Positions 49,196 to 61,889 are shown, counted from the first letter of the stretch. The stretch: 64,000 nt of DNA from Acanthococcus lagerstroemiae (GCA_031841125.1 CM063108.1:71520344-71584343), one strand, 5' to 3'. The notes: generated by a model not told the origin, from the sequence alone. Program-made: numbers and translations.

Positions 49196-49730
49196 GTCGA
49201 CAGCAGAGGTCACGCGACGAGTCAACCAGGCGTTAGAAATGCTGACCCATTGGATCGAGTCGACGGGGCTGTGCTTAGCGGTACAGAAGACGGAAGCGGT
49301 TTTGTTCACAAAGCGACGCAAGTAAAACCCACTCACCTCTGTCATAAAAGGTGTGGAGATTGGGCTCTGTACAGCCCTGAAGTACCTGGGACTGTGGTTC
49401 GACGGGAAGTTGCAGTTCCGAGAGCATTGCCGACGGGCAGCTGAGAAGGTGGCTGGAGTAGCTGGACAGCTGTCCCGTCTGATGTCGAACCTAGGGGGGC
49501 CGAGAGAGCAGCGACGTAGGATGTACGTGAACGTCATCATGTCGGCTCTCCTATACGGAGCGCCGGTATTTGCCGACGCCATCGATATACCATACAGGAG
49601 AGCGGAGATGGAGAAGATCCAGCGAAAAGCCGCGATGAGGTATGTCAGTGCGTAGCGCACTGTTTCTTCGGAGGCAGTAGGCGTGTTAGCGCGTATACCG
49701 CCGATTGAACTCAAGGTCGGCAAAAGTTGA
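49196..49730 (+). pseudogene. R1/I-like non-LTR RT fragment
   Basis: The segment just after the RT active site: RRVNQALEMLTHWIESTGL (about 49215), AVQKTEAVLFTKR (about 49275), then after a frame change LKYLGLWFDGKLQFREHC, a thumb-like helix with GGPREQRRRMYVNVIMSALLYG, and EKIQRKAAMRYVSA (49353-49655). A stop follows, yet similarity continues as RTVSSEAVGVLARIPPIEL to about 49720. These blocks are typical of R1/I-group elements. Both ends are truncated. Confidence 0.8.
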
Positions 49731-49809
49731 GGAATTGAATTGGAAAAAGTCTCTAAAAGAGTTTATAATTTTAATAGTCTAATAATCATTCTGAATTGTA
49801 AAAATAAAA

Positions 49810-50150
49810 CAAGAAGACACACATGTGTGCGAACTGTAATAACGAGCACACAGCAAACTACTGAAGATGCCCAGCTTACTGTGCCTGCAGCTTACGAACG
49901 TCATTTTCCGAAGATGATCAAAGCGGTCGATAGATTGCGTGAGTCCAATGCAGTTTGGGAGAATGTATCCTTCGCCTGTGCGACCAAAGTGCGGATATTT
50001 CAAAGTCCCTACCATCTCCCTCGTCAGCCGTACACTCACAACAATACCAACCTGCAAGACTACCATCACCACAATCAGTTATTGCAAACCAAGCCCAGCC
50101 GGCCACCCTAGCAACTAACAAATTACAACAAAGCCAGAATCGATAAGACC
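49810..50150 (+). pseudogene. Jockey-like ORF1 (gag) C-terminal fragment
   Basis: A zinc-knuckle-like MCANCNNEHTANY (about 49821) lies upstream of a frame (49955-50146) ending in a Gln/Ala/Pro-rich tail with ANQAQPATLATNKLQQSQNR. A CCHC knuckle followed by a Q-rich tail is the usual end of ORF1 in Jockey-clade elements. A stop interrupts the knuckle and frames change at least once. The RT fragment that starts about 430 bp further on probably belongs to the same element. Confidence 0.5.
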
Positions 50151-50579
50151 TCAGGACCCAAAAATGGCGCATAAAGGTTACTTAATGCAGCCAAATCGAA
50201 GCACGTTGTATTCACTCGCAGCCATAAATATCGCTCCTGTTCAGTCTACCTTGGCACTACGAAATTTCACTTCACTAATTCGCATGAGGCGGCTCTACTA
50301 GGAGCGCTAATGTTTTCCCCTTTTCAGCCACTTTTGTACACTAGAAAATTCATCATAAGAAATTTTCGTTTTCAACTACTTTGAACTTATACTTTTCTTG
50401 TACTTGTGAAAATAAGAAAAAAACTTATTAGGACTAGTTGCTAAAAGTTCGTTCTAGAGGACGTAGAAAGATTTTTATTACCATGAGCTCTTATGGCTAT
50501 TCTATAATGATCCCCTTTTCAGCCAGCTTCCTGATTTCGCCACTCGTTGCGCCCACTTTGCCGCCTGATGCGAATCGGC

Positions 50580-51110
50580 CAAATACCTCGGAATCATCTT
50601 AGACTAGAAACCTAATTGGAGTGCTCATATCTCTGACAAGAAGACACTAGCAAGCGAAAAACTCCGCAAAATCTACTGGATATTGAAGAAGAAATCTCTA
50701 ATCAACCTCGAAACCAAACAACTGATTTACAACTCAGTAGTAAAACAAACCCATGTGGACCTACAGTCTTATGATTGGGGAGTGGCCGCTTAGTCGTACT
50801 TGCAGCAACTCATACGCATGACAAGCAAGGCTCTCCGTACTATGGTTGAAGCTTACCGTTTCGAACCTCATCATGACATTAGGAAGGATTTGGAGATTCT
50901 CTCTCTCGCCGACCTAATTTCAACCCTCTTCGCACGATACAAAAAACGAATCGACAGTCATAGAAACCCGATCGCCGTAAAACTACTCCACTATTTACGA
51001 AACCAGAAGGCTCTAAAGGAAACGGTTCCATCAACTACTTGTTCCTATCTAATTGTTAAGTTCTTAATGTAAAATTGTCGCCGACTCGCAGGAGGGAGCC
51101 GTTTGCGTGT
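50580..51110 (+). pseudogene. Jockey-like RT C-terminal fragment
   Basis: Read across two in-frame stops, the sequence gives AKYLGIIL, HISDKK, LRKIYWILKKKSLINLETK and LIYNSVVK (50578-50750). It then continues as QQLIRMTSKALRTMVEA and HHDIRKDLEILSLADLI and ARYKKRIDSHRNPIAVKLL (50800-51000). This is the characteristic C-terminal portion of Jockey-clade polymerases. The catalytic RT core is missing between this and the gag fragment at 49810-50150, a large internal deletion. Confidence 0.85.
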
Positions 51111-51181
51111 CTTCAACCTTTTGAAACAGAGACGTAAGTGTTTTTCAAACAGTTCATCAAGAAACTTTAGAAACAAGAAAA

Positions 51182-51215
51182 AATACCTCCCTTTTCTCCG
51201 AAAAGTCGGTAAAAA
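51182..51215 (+). repeat. 34-bp exact repeat, copy 2
   Basis: Identical to 43375-43408. It lies about 70 bp beyond the Jockey-like fragment. Confidence 0.8.
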
Positions 51216-51323
51216 TTTACCGAGCTCCCAGAATTTTGTTTAACACACGTACGAGAGAATTAGCCGGTCAGTTGGCTACATTTACAAGTTTCCCGACATC
51301 CAAAGTTATTGGGGAGGGGGTTA

Positions 51324-51350
51324 GGGGCCCCCTCCTTCGCACCGGCCCTG
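51324..51350 (-). repeat. Orphan hAT-like terminus
   Basis: On the minus strand the sequence reads CAGGGCCGGTGCGAAGG followed by a G-rich stretch, sharing CAGGGCCGG with the hAT end at 16840. No partner end or 8-bp duplication was found in the window. Confidence 0.45.
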
Positions 51351-51807
51351 CCTGTCGGTATTATTAGTCTTTAATATTCATTGCTAAAAATGTGTTCGGG
51401 AAGCAACTGTTATTCCGCTTATTTTGTGTAACATCTATGAATGCGAAGTAAATCGAGAGGCAACGTCATATGGACAATTCTCATACTTACTCGTGCCTAT
51501 ATGGACTCTCTACTATTATAGGAACGAGAGTTTCAGGATTACTATGTAGCCCACGTTCAAATTTTTGGCTTGAATATTGCAGAATTAACGAGAATATCTT
51601 CTACTCAGAGGATATTTCTCAGATTTGTCAACCTTATTCGGTATATAGTGTGGCGTAGAAACGTGCGATTACACGCATCAAAATTAACGTCACCGGCATT
51701 AGCACGTCCTCTCTTCTCTCCTTTCCCGTAACCGCTTTTCCACCTTCCCCCTCGGTCTATCCTAATCATCCTGCATGAAAATTCTTGCTGTTTTCCTCCC
51801 TCTACCC

Positions 51808-52179
51808 CTACCGCACCGCGGTCATCGCTGCTAATTGCACCGATGAGTGCGAGGCATATGTACTTTTTCCGATGGTCTTATCCACACCTTTTTCTTCGTC
51901 TTTTTTCGCTAATTGTTGGTACGCTTTACCGTGCTTTTGCTTCGACTTTTTTCGAAATTTGACTGCCTTTTGCAGCTTCATTTTTTTCTCATTGAGAACT
52001 TTAATCGTGGACTTTTTCCACGTATAATACCGCGACCAGCAGTGCACTTTTTGGAGTTTTCCGCGACCTGCTGTCGCCGCGACCGCCGATCTTTCTCTTT
52101 TCGACCGCGTGTTCGTGAACCTTCGTGTGGCCCTTTTGGCCAGCCGTCGCTTCGCGACCGTCACCGCCACCGGCCGAAA
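51808..52179 (-). CDS. Unassigned basic open frame
   Basis: A 120-codon open frame on the minus strand that starts at a GTG, with no in-frame ATG until the MKLQ position about 65 codons in. The predicted product is very rich in Lys and Arg (for example KRRLAKRATRRF and LNEKKMKLQKAVKFRKKSKQ), with Tyr/Trp at YYTWKK. It could be an internal exon of a basic nuclear protein, a transposon-encoded gag-like segment, or a chance frame in a pyrimidine-rich region. I recognise no family. The local sequence is more GC-rich at its 5' end (52080-52180). Confidence 0.25.
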   Translation of the reverse strand, partial: FRPVAVTVAKRRLAKRATRRFTNTRSKRERSAVAATAGRGKLQKVHCWSRYYTWKKSTIKVLNEKKMKLQKAVKFRKKSKQKHGKAYQQLAKKDEEKGVDKTIGKSTYASHSSVQLAAMTAVR

Positions 52180-54688
52180 TCGAGTTCCTCTTTTTTTTTC
52201 TCTTTTTTATTTGTTTTTGTTTAATAAATTAATGTGTCTGCGTTGATGGGGAATCATGCTTTTTTTTCTTTTTCGAGCACCGCATTGACCGCGACATGAG
52301 GTCGTAAGTACCCTTTTATGTAAGAGAGAATGTAAGGGACCACGGCTTAGAGAGAGAGATGTATTAGCTTTTATTTTTACTTTTTCTTGCTTCTGGCCCC
52401 GGAACTATAGAATATTCAACTTGTGATCTGGGTAACCGCCTTCCAAAGCCCTGGCACCTCCCGCTCCCTGGGCAAGTCTCGTATGAGCTAGTCGTGGCTT
52501 TTCCCAGGCCCTTTCGGATGCCTGCATTTTTTGAGCGTTGACGCCGATTTTCTGACTTAAGCACGTGCCCGCTGGTAAACGGAAGGTATCAGCAGTACAA
52601 TGTGCACATGTTTGTGAGCGATCGAAATACCTTGGTTTTGCTTGGTTGGTCGTTCATAAAAATGCCACAATAGTAGAGAGTGATTGGCGCAAGCAAGAAG
52701 TATCTTCGGAAATTGGCGACTTACAGGCTAACTATTAACCTAGAATGAAGTATTAGTTGTGTATCTTGTGGAAAATTTGATGACAAGCAACTTTTTGTTT
52801 GAAAATATTTTCTCGAAAGTGCGTACTTTCTGAGAAAATCGAAAAAAACTGAGAAAAAATGCCTTGAAAGTGAGAAAAGTTATACCAGAAATTCGCCATT
52901 TTTAGGCTAACTATTAGGCCTAGGTGAATCTTGAAGGAAATTTGACGATGAGTAACTTTTGTTTGAAACTTTTTTCTCCAAATTGCGTATTTTCTGACAA
53001 AATCGCAAAAAACTGAATTTTAGGAGGACTTTCCCGGGGCGGGGCGCTGTGGACTCTTCGGTATTTTGATTAGGAGGTCATTCTAAAGACATTAAGAAAA
53101 AAAGACGACAACCAGTTCGACTGAGACAGCTAGCAGACAGCCAGGTAGATTGACAAACAGGTAGACAGGCGGCCTAATACTGATTATAACATATTTAATG
53201 TTGAAAATAGACAGTAGCTTAGTAGCTTACTCAGGTATATTTAAAAGATGGGGGGGGGGTCACCCATTGAAAAGTACAGAAAAATAGGCAGAATAACACA
53301 TTTTCTTAGCAAAAAAAAAAAAAGAGTTAAAGAGGCTAATGCGAATCTCCGCCTTTCCTGCTTCGGTACGTCCCGCAAGATCAAATACGGAAAAAATATG
53401 TTCTGTATGTTCTGAGCGGACTCTGATAGCATTACATTTTTTATTTCCAATTGGGTCCTCAGAGCGAATAATTGAAATAAGAAATATTACAGTTTTTAAA
53501 AGAATCTTGAGCGGTTAATCAGAAAATTGTTTAGAATCTTCCATTCCTACCTCCATCCGACTAGCCACAAAGCATATCAAACCACGAATAATTCATGTAG
53601 GTAGAGGATCATGATGCCTTGAACAATAGATCATAATGTCATGCAATACAGCCATTTGAAGTTTAAATTCGCTTCCTCCCCTTCCGACAGCTGCAGAATG
53701 TGCTGAAAGGCAATACCAGCTGCGGAGGGAGTACAATAAATAGGTATTAAAATAATAAAAATGCGCAACACTGACATTCTGTGAAAATAATGCAATATGA
53801 TCAGGAAGAACAGTGGCACCAATGAACATATGCGGAGAAGAGGCGGATAATTAATCAAAAAGACACACAAATACTCCACACAGCTTCTGATCGCATCCTT
53901 CTATGTAGTTTAATACTTTAATTTATAACTGACAATTAATAGAAAAAACTGAAATGTGAATTCTTGCAAATGTTTACGTTTTTCCACAGAGGTAAGCATC
54001 CATGCTGTGAACACCCTGAGGAACGAATTCGATTTCTTTTTTCAATTTCTTAAAAGGTTTTCGATTTTGCAAACACTTGCTACTACAGTTAATTACAACG
54101 AGAACGTTTCAAAACTCATTTTACTTCTCATCAAAAAGGAAACTGTCTATTAAAGAATGCAATACCCTAAATATGTAGTTTCTTGTATAGAGATTATATT
54201 TGGACTCCTTCAAAATAGAGTGACAGCAAACATATAGACACATAAACAGAATAAGTTGCATAGATCTCGTTGTAGAAGGATTTCCCTGAGGCATTCAGTA
54301 TTATTTACATCCGGGCCCTGTTTGGAACCCCGAAAATCGAAATTAGACTGGACGGTTTACAAACTGGCCTTTTTTGAGAGCGAAAAGAGTGTCTGTGTGG
54401 GGATAGCACTTCAGTTAAATACGTACGGAGACAACGTTTATAGGGGTGAAGGAGAGGCAAAACTCCATTTTTTAAATTTGAAAATGTTAAATTTTGCAAC
54501 ACAACAGAAAATCGGGTTTTTAAACTACTGATAAACATTTTTTAAATCAAGAAAAGAAAAGGGTTAACACTTATAAGAGGTTACAAATCATCAATCCGAT
54601 TTCGCAAACTGACAACCATTTTTAAAATAAAATAAGTATTTTGCGCTTATAGTTTTGTTAATATCTTGAAGAAAAATTTTAAATAACT

Positions 54689-54739
54689 GCAAACCTGGTT
54701 TATCATGTTTCAATGCCATTGCCGTATTTTCTGTAAATA
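54689..54739 (+). repeat. 51-bp direct repeat, copy 1
   Basis: Starts GCAAACCTGGTTTAT and ends TATTTTCTGTAAATA; 46 of 51 bases match 55851-55901. Confidence 0.7.
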
Positions 54740-55850
54740 CATAAGTTCGTTACAGTGGCCCTTAGTTACTTTTCGTCGACTTTTTCTTCGAATGTTATAC
54801 GATAGCCCCTTTAAATCAGTTTCAATGAAATGAAAGTCCGGCAAAATTTCAGGTTGATCGGATAAGGGGAAGACACGCTTCGAACTCCCTCTTCTTCTTA
54901 TGGAAGAATATAGAGTTTTGTTCAAAAATTTTTTCTTTTTCGGTGCCTAACAGCGTTAAAAATTTATTCTCTCAAATTTCAAAAATTCACTCAATATAGA
55001 TCAAAAGTAAAATAGTTTGATTTCCCAATGTGGGTTAATGACCGCGAGGGAGTGGCCTCAAAAAAGGGGAGAGAATGATGAGCAATTGATATTCAGGATT
55101 GGGTCGATTTATATGTAGATGTTCGAGGCCGCTGAATTCAGTTCTGGATGCGAATAATATTATAGTGTTTGCAGACGAAGGTGTACAATATGAGGGTCGT
55201 GTCTCTATTTTCGTCAGCAATTACGATTGTTGAGGGAAATTAACGCAGCGGTGTTCTTACCTAGCCTTCCAATGAATTTTCTATCGGAGTTTACTCCCCT
55301 AACTGCGGATTGACCGTACTTTTATGCATCTGATGTTGGTCATTGTTTGTCGTTCCAATAAATATATTCAATTTAAACAAAAAATGTTTCTCACCTGCTT
55401 CATTTAATTAACGTGATGTACGGGTAGACACTTTTTGATTTAGCGTGGCTAGATGAACAATGGCTTGCCTGAGAATGTGAGTGCACAGACAACTTAATTT
55501 AGGCATTATTTTGTTGGTAAGATTCATGATGTAGTTACCCAAGCGTTACGATTTGGGGTTCATGCCGGGGAACAAATGGTTGGGCAGAATAATTTTCATG
55601 AAAGAAATATCTTAGTTTTCAGTAGCTACAATTCAAATTATTCCCCATTTTACAGCCTAATGCTCCCTCCAAGTTTTGTTACGTCGATATGAGTACAATT
55701 TTGATTGTCTACTTAGCCAGCATGTTGAATATTTTGTTCTTCTCTGCGAGCAGGAGTGGAAAAAGGGTTTTGCAGACTCTAGAAAAACTTTACTTTTCCA
55801 GGATGTTTCCCTAAGGCCCATTGATACTCAGTGGAGGATTTATTTTATTT

Positions 55851-55901
55851 GCAAACCTGGTTTATAATGTTTCATTGTCATTGCTATATTTTCTGTAAAT
55901 A
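55851..55901 (+). repeat. 51-bp direct repeat, copy 2
   Basis: Second copy of the block, 1162 bp downstream of the first and in the same orientation. Confidence 0.7.
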
Positions 55902-56324
55902 GTCTGTTTGTATTACATGTGTTGTAAAGTTGAAGTTACCTAACGTCCTTCTATTTCGAATGCCTCCCACCTTCGGTCAAATTCAAACAAACAGAAAAAG
56001 TCAATGGCCATGAAATTTCGCCAAATGAGAATCGATTTGACTAAATTTGCCAGGGGAAGTTCCCTCATTCTTTCCGGTATGTCTCTGCTTAGAGTCACTA
56101 AATAGCAGGAATAGGTACGTCAACCAGGTCAATATGAAACGTGTTCAGAGGTCCAATTAAAATAAAATAAGGAGTGGGTAGTAAAATTTGTTAATACTAT
56201 TTAGTTTGCAATTGTCTATACACTTCTCAAAATATAATATTCTGAAGATTTTAGTCTCTCGGTAATAATGGATTACGCGCCAACTTTAAACATATACAAA
56301 CATGTATACGAATAAATAAACAAA

Positions 56325-56594
56325 CAGGGACTTATCGAAGGGGGGGGGGAACTCCCCCGTGGGAAATTTTTTACTCAGCAGTTGGGAAAATCTATCATTT
56401 CAGTCAAGCGGAGTTGTTTTTTTTTTTTGCTTTTGCTAAGATACTTGGTATTTGGGGATTTTGAGTTGAGAAGTTGAGAAAATCCAACAAGTCAAAAGTT
56501 TTTTTTTGGCTTTGATACTTGGGAATTTTTAGTTGAATCAGTTGGGACTTCCACCCCTCCCCCCCGCCCCGGAAAACTCTTCGGTACGTCCCTG
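56325..56594. mobile_element. hAT-type MITE, 270 bp
   Basis: Terminal inverted repeats CAGGGACTTATCGAAG / CAGGGACGTACCGAAG (14 of 16 matching), flanked by a perfect 8-bp duplication TAAACAAA (56317-56324 and 56595-56602). G-tract and C-tract sequences sit just inside each end. It has no coding capacity. Confidence 0.9.
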
Positions 56595-56602
56595 TAAACA
56601 AA

Positions 56603-59600
56603 AATGCAAACAAACGACTGATTACATGAGGCTAAAGATAATTCGTCACAAGTTTAGAAATTTCAAATCTTGGAACCACGTGTGATTGATTTGCTGTGAC
56701 ATGTGCGAGGTAATTTTTCACAAGAAAATGAATGACATGAATAAAATGTTTCGTTTATTGTGTCAATAAAGATAAAGCGCTGGCTAAGAAAATTTAAAAC
56801 CAAAATTCGAAAGCAAGAAAAGAAAAGGCAAGTTGTAACCAACATTGAAAACAAGAAAAGTGATATAAAAATGAGATTTTTCGTTTACTTCACAATATAA
56901 GATTAAGAAAAAATATAGGCCTTAATTTCCTACAGAATTTTTAATATTAATGAGAAGAAGAAACGTATAATGAGAGAAAGAAGAAAAAAATCTTAATCCA
57001 GATTTTCTCTACAGCACAGGAAACGGCTGATTTCTCGTCTGTTCACAGACACAGCATGAAGTATCTCACTTCAAATTATAACTTAATTTAAACCATAAGA
57101 AACTTACTCGATGAAAAAAAAAAAAGAAGAAAAACTGTCATAATTCAGTATGAAAAATTAACAGGAGGATCTGAAGCAGTGCCATCTGATTATTATTTGT
57201 GCAATATGCAATTTTAAACGTGTAACAGAATAATCTATTAAATAATTAGACTTTAATCTACTTTTAGGTATTTTGTAAGTGGGTTATCAATATTTCAAAA
57301 AGACGTTTTAATCAACCGTTATCAGTTTATTTAGGCTACTGCTTCTGTATAAAATTAATTACCGGAATGGTCGATCAGTGTTACTCGATTCTAATTCCTA
57401 TTATAAATAAAAACTTTTATTTATATCATTACTGACCATATGTTCAATAATTTTTTAGACATGCAACTACGTATGAAATAGCCATCACTGTGAATTTAAT
57501 AATCGTACAGTCACCACCTATATTGCTGTGTGCATTTCATTTATATTTTTATTCACTTCATTACAGAACTTCACATCTAGTTCAAAGGTAAATAACCTCC
57601 CGATGTGATAGGAAAAGAATTATTAGAATGTGGATATCCTTGCTTATAATTTTATGAACGTAATATAAAACGAAACGTATTTTACGTTACATTACATTAC
57701 CTACTCAACAATTTGTCTTTCTCTTGAGTTTATATAGTATTACAAGGAAGTCAATGGTTCTACTTAGACGGGGTCAACGACCCATCTTTAGACTTCAAAC
57801 GCCCTGCATTCAAGTGTGATAACATATCCGTGTAGTTGATATATAGAGCGAACTGTTACACACAGAGACATAAAAATCGGGAGTTTTGTATGTTTAACTG
57901 TTATTTTGGAAATAATAAAACTAGTCCTCTATAGCTCGCCTCACTTTCATATGGTTTGTTGGTTGATCATTACGTCAGACTACTGTACGGCAGACGAGAA
58001 AATTAAAAATTAAAGAGCTACAAATCGCATTAGCTATATATCAACCTGGTTTATTCGTTCACATTCAATAATAAAATAATTAATTAGATATAATCGTTGT
58101 AATGGGAGTTTCAACTGTAATCTTCTGAATATACTTATGTATACTCACCATTATTCAAGGCTGCACATTATAAATATTAATTTTTCTTGAAGGAAAAAGT
58201 CTTGGAATTAATTTTTGTAATAAATGACTCTCGTTAAATAGAGAACATGAAAAAGCTTACAATGTCACTTTTCAGAGGCTGACATTTTGTCAACATTGAA
58301 CTACGGCATGCTACTGAGAAATTTTCAATTCATAAGTACCTAACTACATAGATTGAAAAGTCTTCTAATATTGTACAATTTAGAAATGAAATTTATAATC
58401 AGGAACCAAAATGTAACAAAGTGACTTACTTCAATTATGAATGCGCTGTGCACCCCTAGCTTTTACGTACGCAGAAATTCTTTTCTCGTCTAAAATTAAA
58501 CTAATAAATTGACATTTTGGCTATTTTTCGAATTAAAATTCATTAATTTCGAAATTTAAAGGCGTTTGATAGGCTTTCAACATGAGAAAGTATTTCTAAT
58601 ATCTACACAAAATCTAAATATTAAACGAATGTTAACACTGCATGCTAGCAAAAATAATGTTATTCACGACCAAAATTACTCGGAAAGCAAACTGAAGAAT
58701 TGCTAATTGGTTGAGTATTTTTAATAGGCTACAGATGATGAGTACTGAACATAAGTGTTCTGCACTTTAGACGTTATTCTGCCAACTGACGTAAGTGTAG
58801 GGGCTTGGATATATCCTCAAAGTTAGATGACATTAAAAGAACTCGCTGGTTGCACTACTAAGAAATTAGAGAAATTGTGGGGGCAGATCTGTCACTCCGG
58901 GATCCAACATTAGATAGAAACAGACAATTAAATTCGAGAAATTATAAAATTACCGTAATACACAATTTACAATAAACAAGGTGGACAGACGCACAGTTAG
59001 ACCGCTATCAAGATCGACAGACAAACATGAAGCAAGGTGTGCTGCAGCAAGGGACAGACTCAGGCGAAACGAGTATTATCGGCAAGGCAGCTCGCGAATT
59101 AGTTACGGGAGAAGCTTCTTAGTTCAATGTGAACGAAAAGCAAAATCAAATGCAAGACTATAGTTTCCTTATATAATTCGTCACCTGTGTGAGTATAGGG
59201 ATATCAGGAAAATTAAAGAGAAAATGTCTTGAAGTAAGAGTGAGTTTAAAAATGTCTGTACATCCACCGCTTAATGCCGTGTGACCGGTAGGTATGTGAT
59301 AGAAGTGCACGTTGAATAAAAATAAAAATGAGACTGGTTGCTTGGATTGTCAGAGAAATATGTTTTAAAAAAGAAAGAAATGTTGAGTAAAATTGTAACG
59401 AATTTGTTTTGATGCATCACCCTAGTACCTACACGAAACATGAAATATTACAAGAAAATCTTTTTATGATAGATAATGATGTAACTAAGAGTACAGCCGT
59501 TACTACACTGATAACACATGCTTCTCCTCATCAATGCGTTCAAGTGTGGTAAACTATAATACAAGTTTTTACATTTTCCATAAGTGGTATTGTAAGTGTA

Positions 59601-60156
59601 GGTAGAAGGTTCAATTTCAATTCCTCAATAGTGTGTAGGTACAAAGTACAGTACACGTTCCTACTATTCAATAATAGATATAGTTTTCACAAGATCACGA
59701 GGCTTTTTCAAACTCTCGAAGCTGCGATTTGAGATAGCGCGTCTAAGCGTTTATATGTGTAAATACTGATAAGAGAATCGCATGCTAAACCCAAGAAAGT
59801 TGAAGAAATTCAACTTTTAGCGTTTAAGTCGTTGCTTCCAAAAACACAGCTTTTAGCTAAGAGCCTCGTTTAAACGGCTTTAATAGGCAATTCAAGAGAG
59901 TAAAATTAAATGAAATGTTCCAGGGGAAGAGAGTACGATTTGCGCATAATTTTTTTTCCATCAGTGTTTATTCATGTTGTTCCTTCGGTCGTGAATAAGA
60001 AGTAACTGGAAAGCAAACATTTTGAAATTCATACGTTTTCCCAATTGTCGGCATAAGAAACTGCCATTCAGAAAAAAACTAGGGGGAAAGATTCTTATAG
60101 CTTCAACCAGTCTTCTGCACTCAACAGTACTCAATATTTTAAAAGTTCAAGTTGGG

Positions 60157-60188
<32 letters not shown>

Positions 60189-61799
60189 CTATAATAAAAC
60201 ACGATAGTGGAAAATGGATAATATGGGAAAATTTATTGAACATATGAGAGCATGACAGGATGTTTCATGTAAGTAGAAAGTAGGAACACTAGGATTAATC
60301 CAGGGTCATTTTAATATATAATAACATTGTTACTTGTTATTTTATTAAAAATAGGGATGAACTGTTGATTGCACTCCTACTAGGTGAGAATTAAGAGTTC
60401 TGCGCCAGGGTCCTCATGAAATTAGGCCATTGAACAATTGGGGACTAGCAAGCATCAGTGCGGGGCTTTGATAAGAACTAGGACTGTTTTATATAACAGT
60501 AATCTATGGAGCATGACAATAAGCTGGACCTATCCATTATACATATATATGACTCTATGACTATGACTTACCTTTATGCTAGGGTACCAATATGCCAGTC
60601 ATATTGTCGAATGGCTGCTGTTCCTCTGGTTCTTCCTCACATAAGCACCATAGAACCTTTGAGTATATGTACTCAAAGCACAGAACACGATAATATGTAT
60701 CATAAGATTTGCATGCTTTAACTGCAAGTACAAAATTAACAAGAAGGCTCAAATACTAAACACTTTAACTATCATATAGTTCAAGTAATACCATCAACAA
60801 AAAAAGTGGAAAGAAATGAAAGAAATCTGAATATGCCATAAAACGGAAACACAAAAATTTTCAAAAGATTCTGAACATTTCATGGGATGTTTAAAATTTA
60901 AATGGAATTATAAATTCGATAATCAAAAGACAATCAAAAAAGACCGTACCTACCGTGTATTTGCTATTTGGGAAGGACTTACAGCTTTTCTAATTTGGAC
61001 ACAATTAAACAAAAACTGCCCAAACGACATTTGTTGACAGAGTATCGTTGGAAAGAGCATAAGAAGTAGAATTTTTAAAAATTGGGCCTCCGACTCGAAA
61101 ATTTCTACCCACGTTGATAAAAGCTTATCAGTAAACGCTATGTTCGTAAATAGGTATTATTTATTTGACACTAGTAACGTTTTCTTACAGAACCAATTTT
61201 GTCGCTTGGGTGGTCTTTGCTTAACTGCGCTCATTTCCCACGATTCGTTATACTATGCATTGTCTTTATTACGAAGGCACATTCAGGAATCTCAGTTCTA
61301 ATAACAACATAATAAGAAGGACCTTACTTCATGACTATTTCATGACACGAAAGTCCTTTCTTATTCTCACATATCGATCAATTGATGTCGGATGTCCTGT
61401 TTTCCTTTCCTTCCTGTACGATCTGTGATGACATAACCTGATAATGATAACTGATAAGATCAAAATCGCCAGAGGGCCCAATCCCAATTGCCTTTGAAGG
61501 AAGAACAGTAAGCTGGAACCTGGAAGTTCTAACCTTCTAAGCGTTATGGAATCAAGCTAATGATTACAAGCTTATTGAGAGTAAATTGAATTTATTGGAT
61601 TGTCAGAGGTAAAAATTATTCCTCCGTAGTTCTGTTATTGTTTCGAATCTACATTCCAAATGTTCGTGCAATTCATGAGCGCATTTTATGAATTTTCAGG
61701 GTTTCAGTTTTCTCATGTTCAGTTAACGATGATTCTTATGCTCAACCGTACTTTCCATCTTAGCCAGCAGAAGTAAGTAGAAAGAAATTGGTGTATCCA
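56603..61799. other. AT-rich region upstream of the metallopeptidase
   Basis: Over 5 kb without a recognisable gene or transposon. The base composition is uniformly AT-rich and shows few palindromes. An A23 run lies at 60157-60179. Several GATA words (for example CTGATAATGATAACTGATAAG at about 61438) lie within 450 bp of the gene, but I cannot show that they are regulatory. Confidence 0.4.
60157..60179 (+). repeat. A23 homopolymer
   Basis: Run of 23 A followed by GAAGAAAAAC. It may be the tail of an unrecognised retroposed sequence; nothing recognisable precedes it. Confidence 0.7.
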
Positions 61800-61889
61800 A
61801 TGTTTTTTCTTTCATGTCCACGCAAATTTACAATCATGCAATCTTTGTTCTGTCAGCTTACCAATCGGAGCTATGGTTACGTGATATTT

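Larger units (their letters stand above)
52227..56324. other. Non-coding stretch
   Basis: No recognisable gene. It contains a diverged pair of blocks near 52740-52850 and 52900-53010 (both with GATGA.CAACTTTT.GTTTGAAA and TTTCTGA.AAAATCG), and two 51-bp direct repeats (54689 and 55851). Open frames at 53593-53879 (-), 54256-54531 (+) and 55676-55867 (+) show no domain. Confidence 0.4.
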
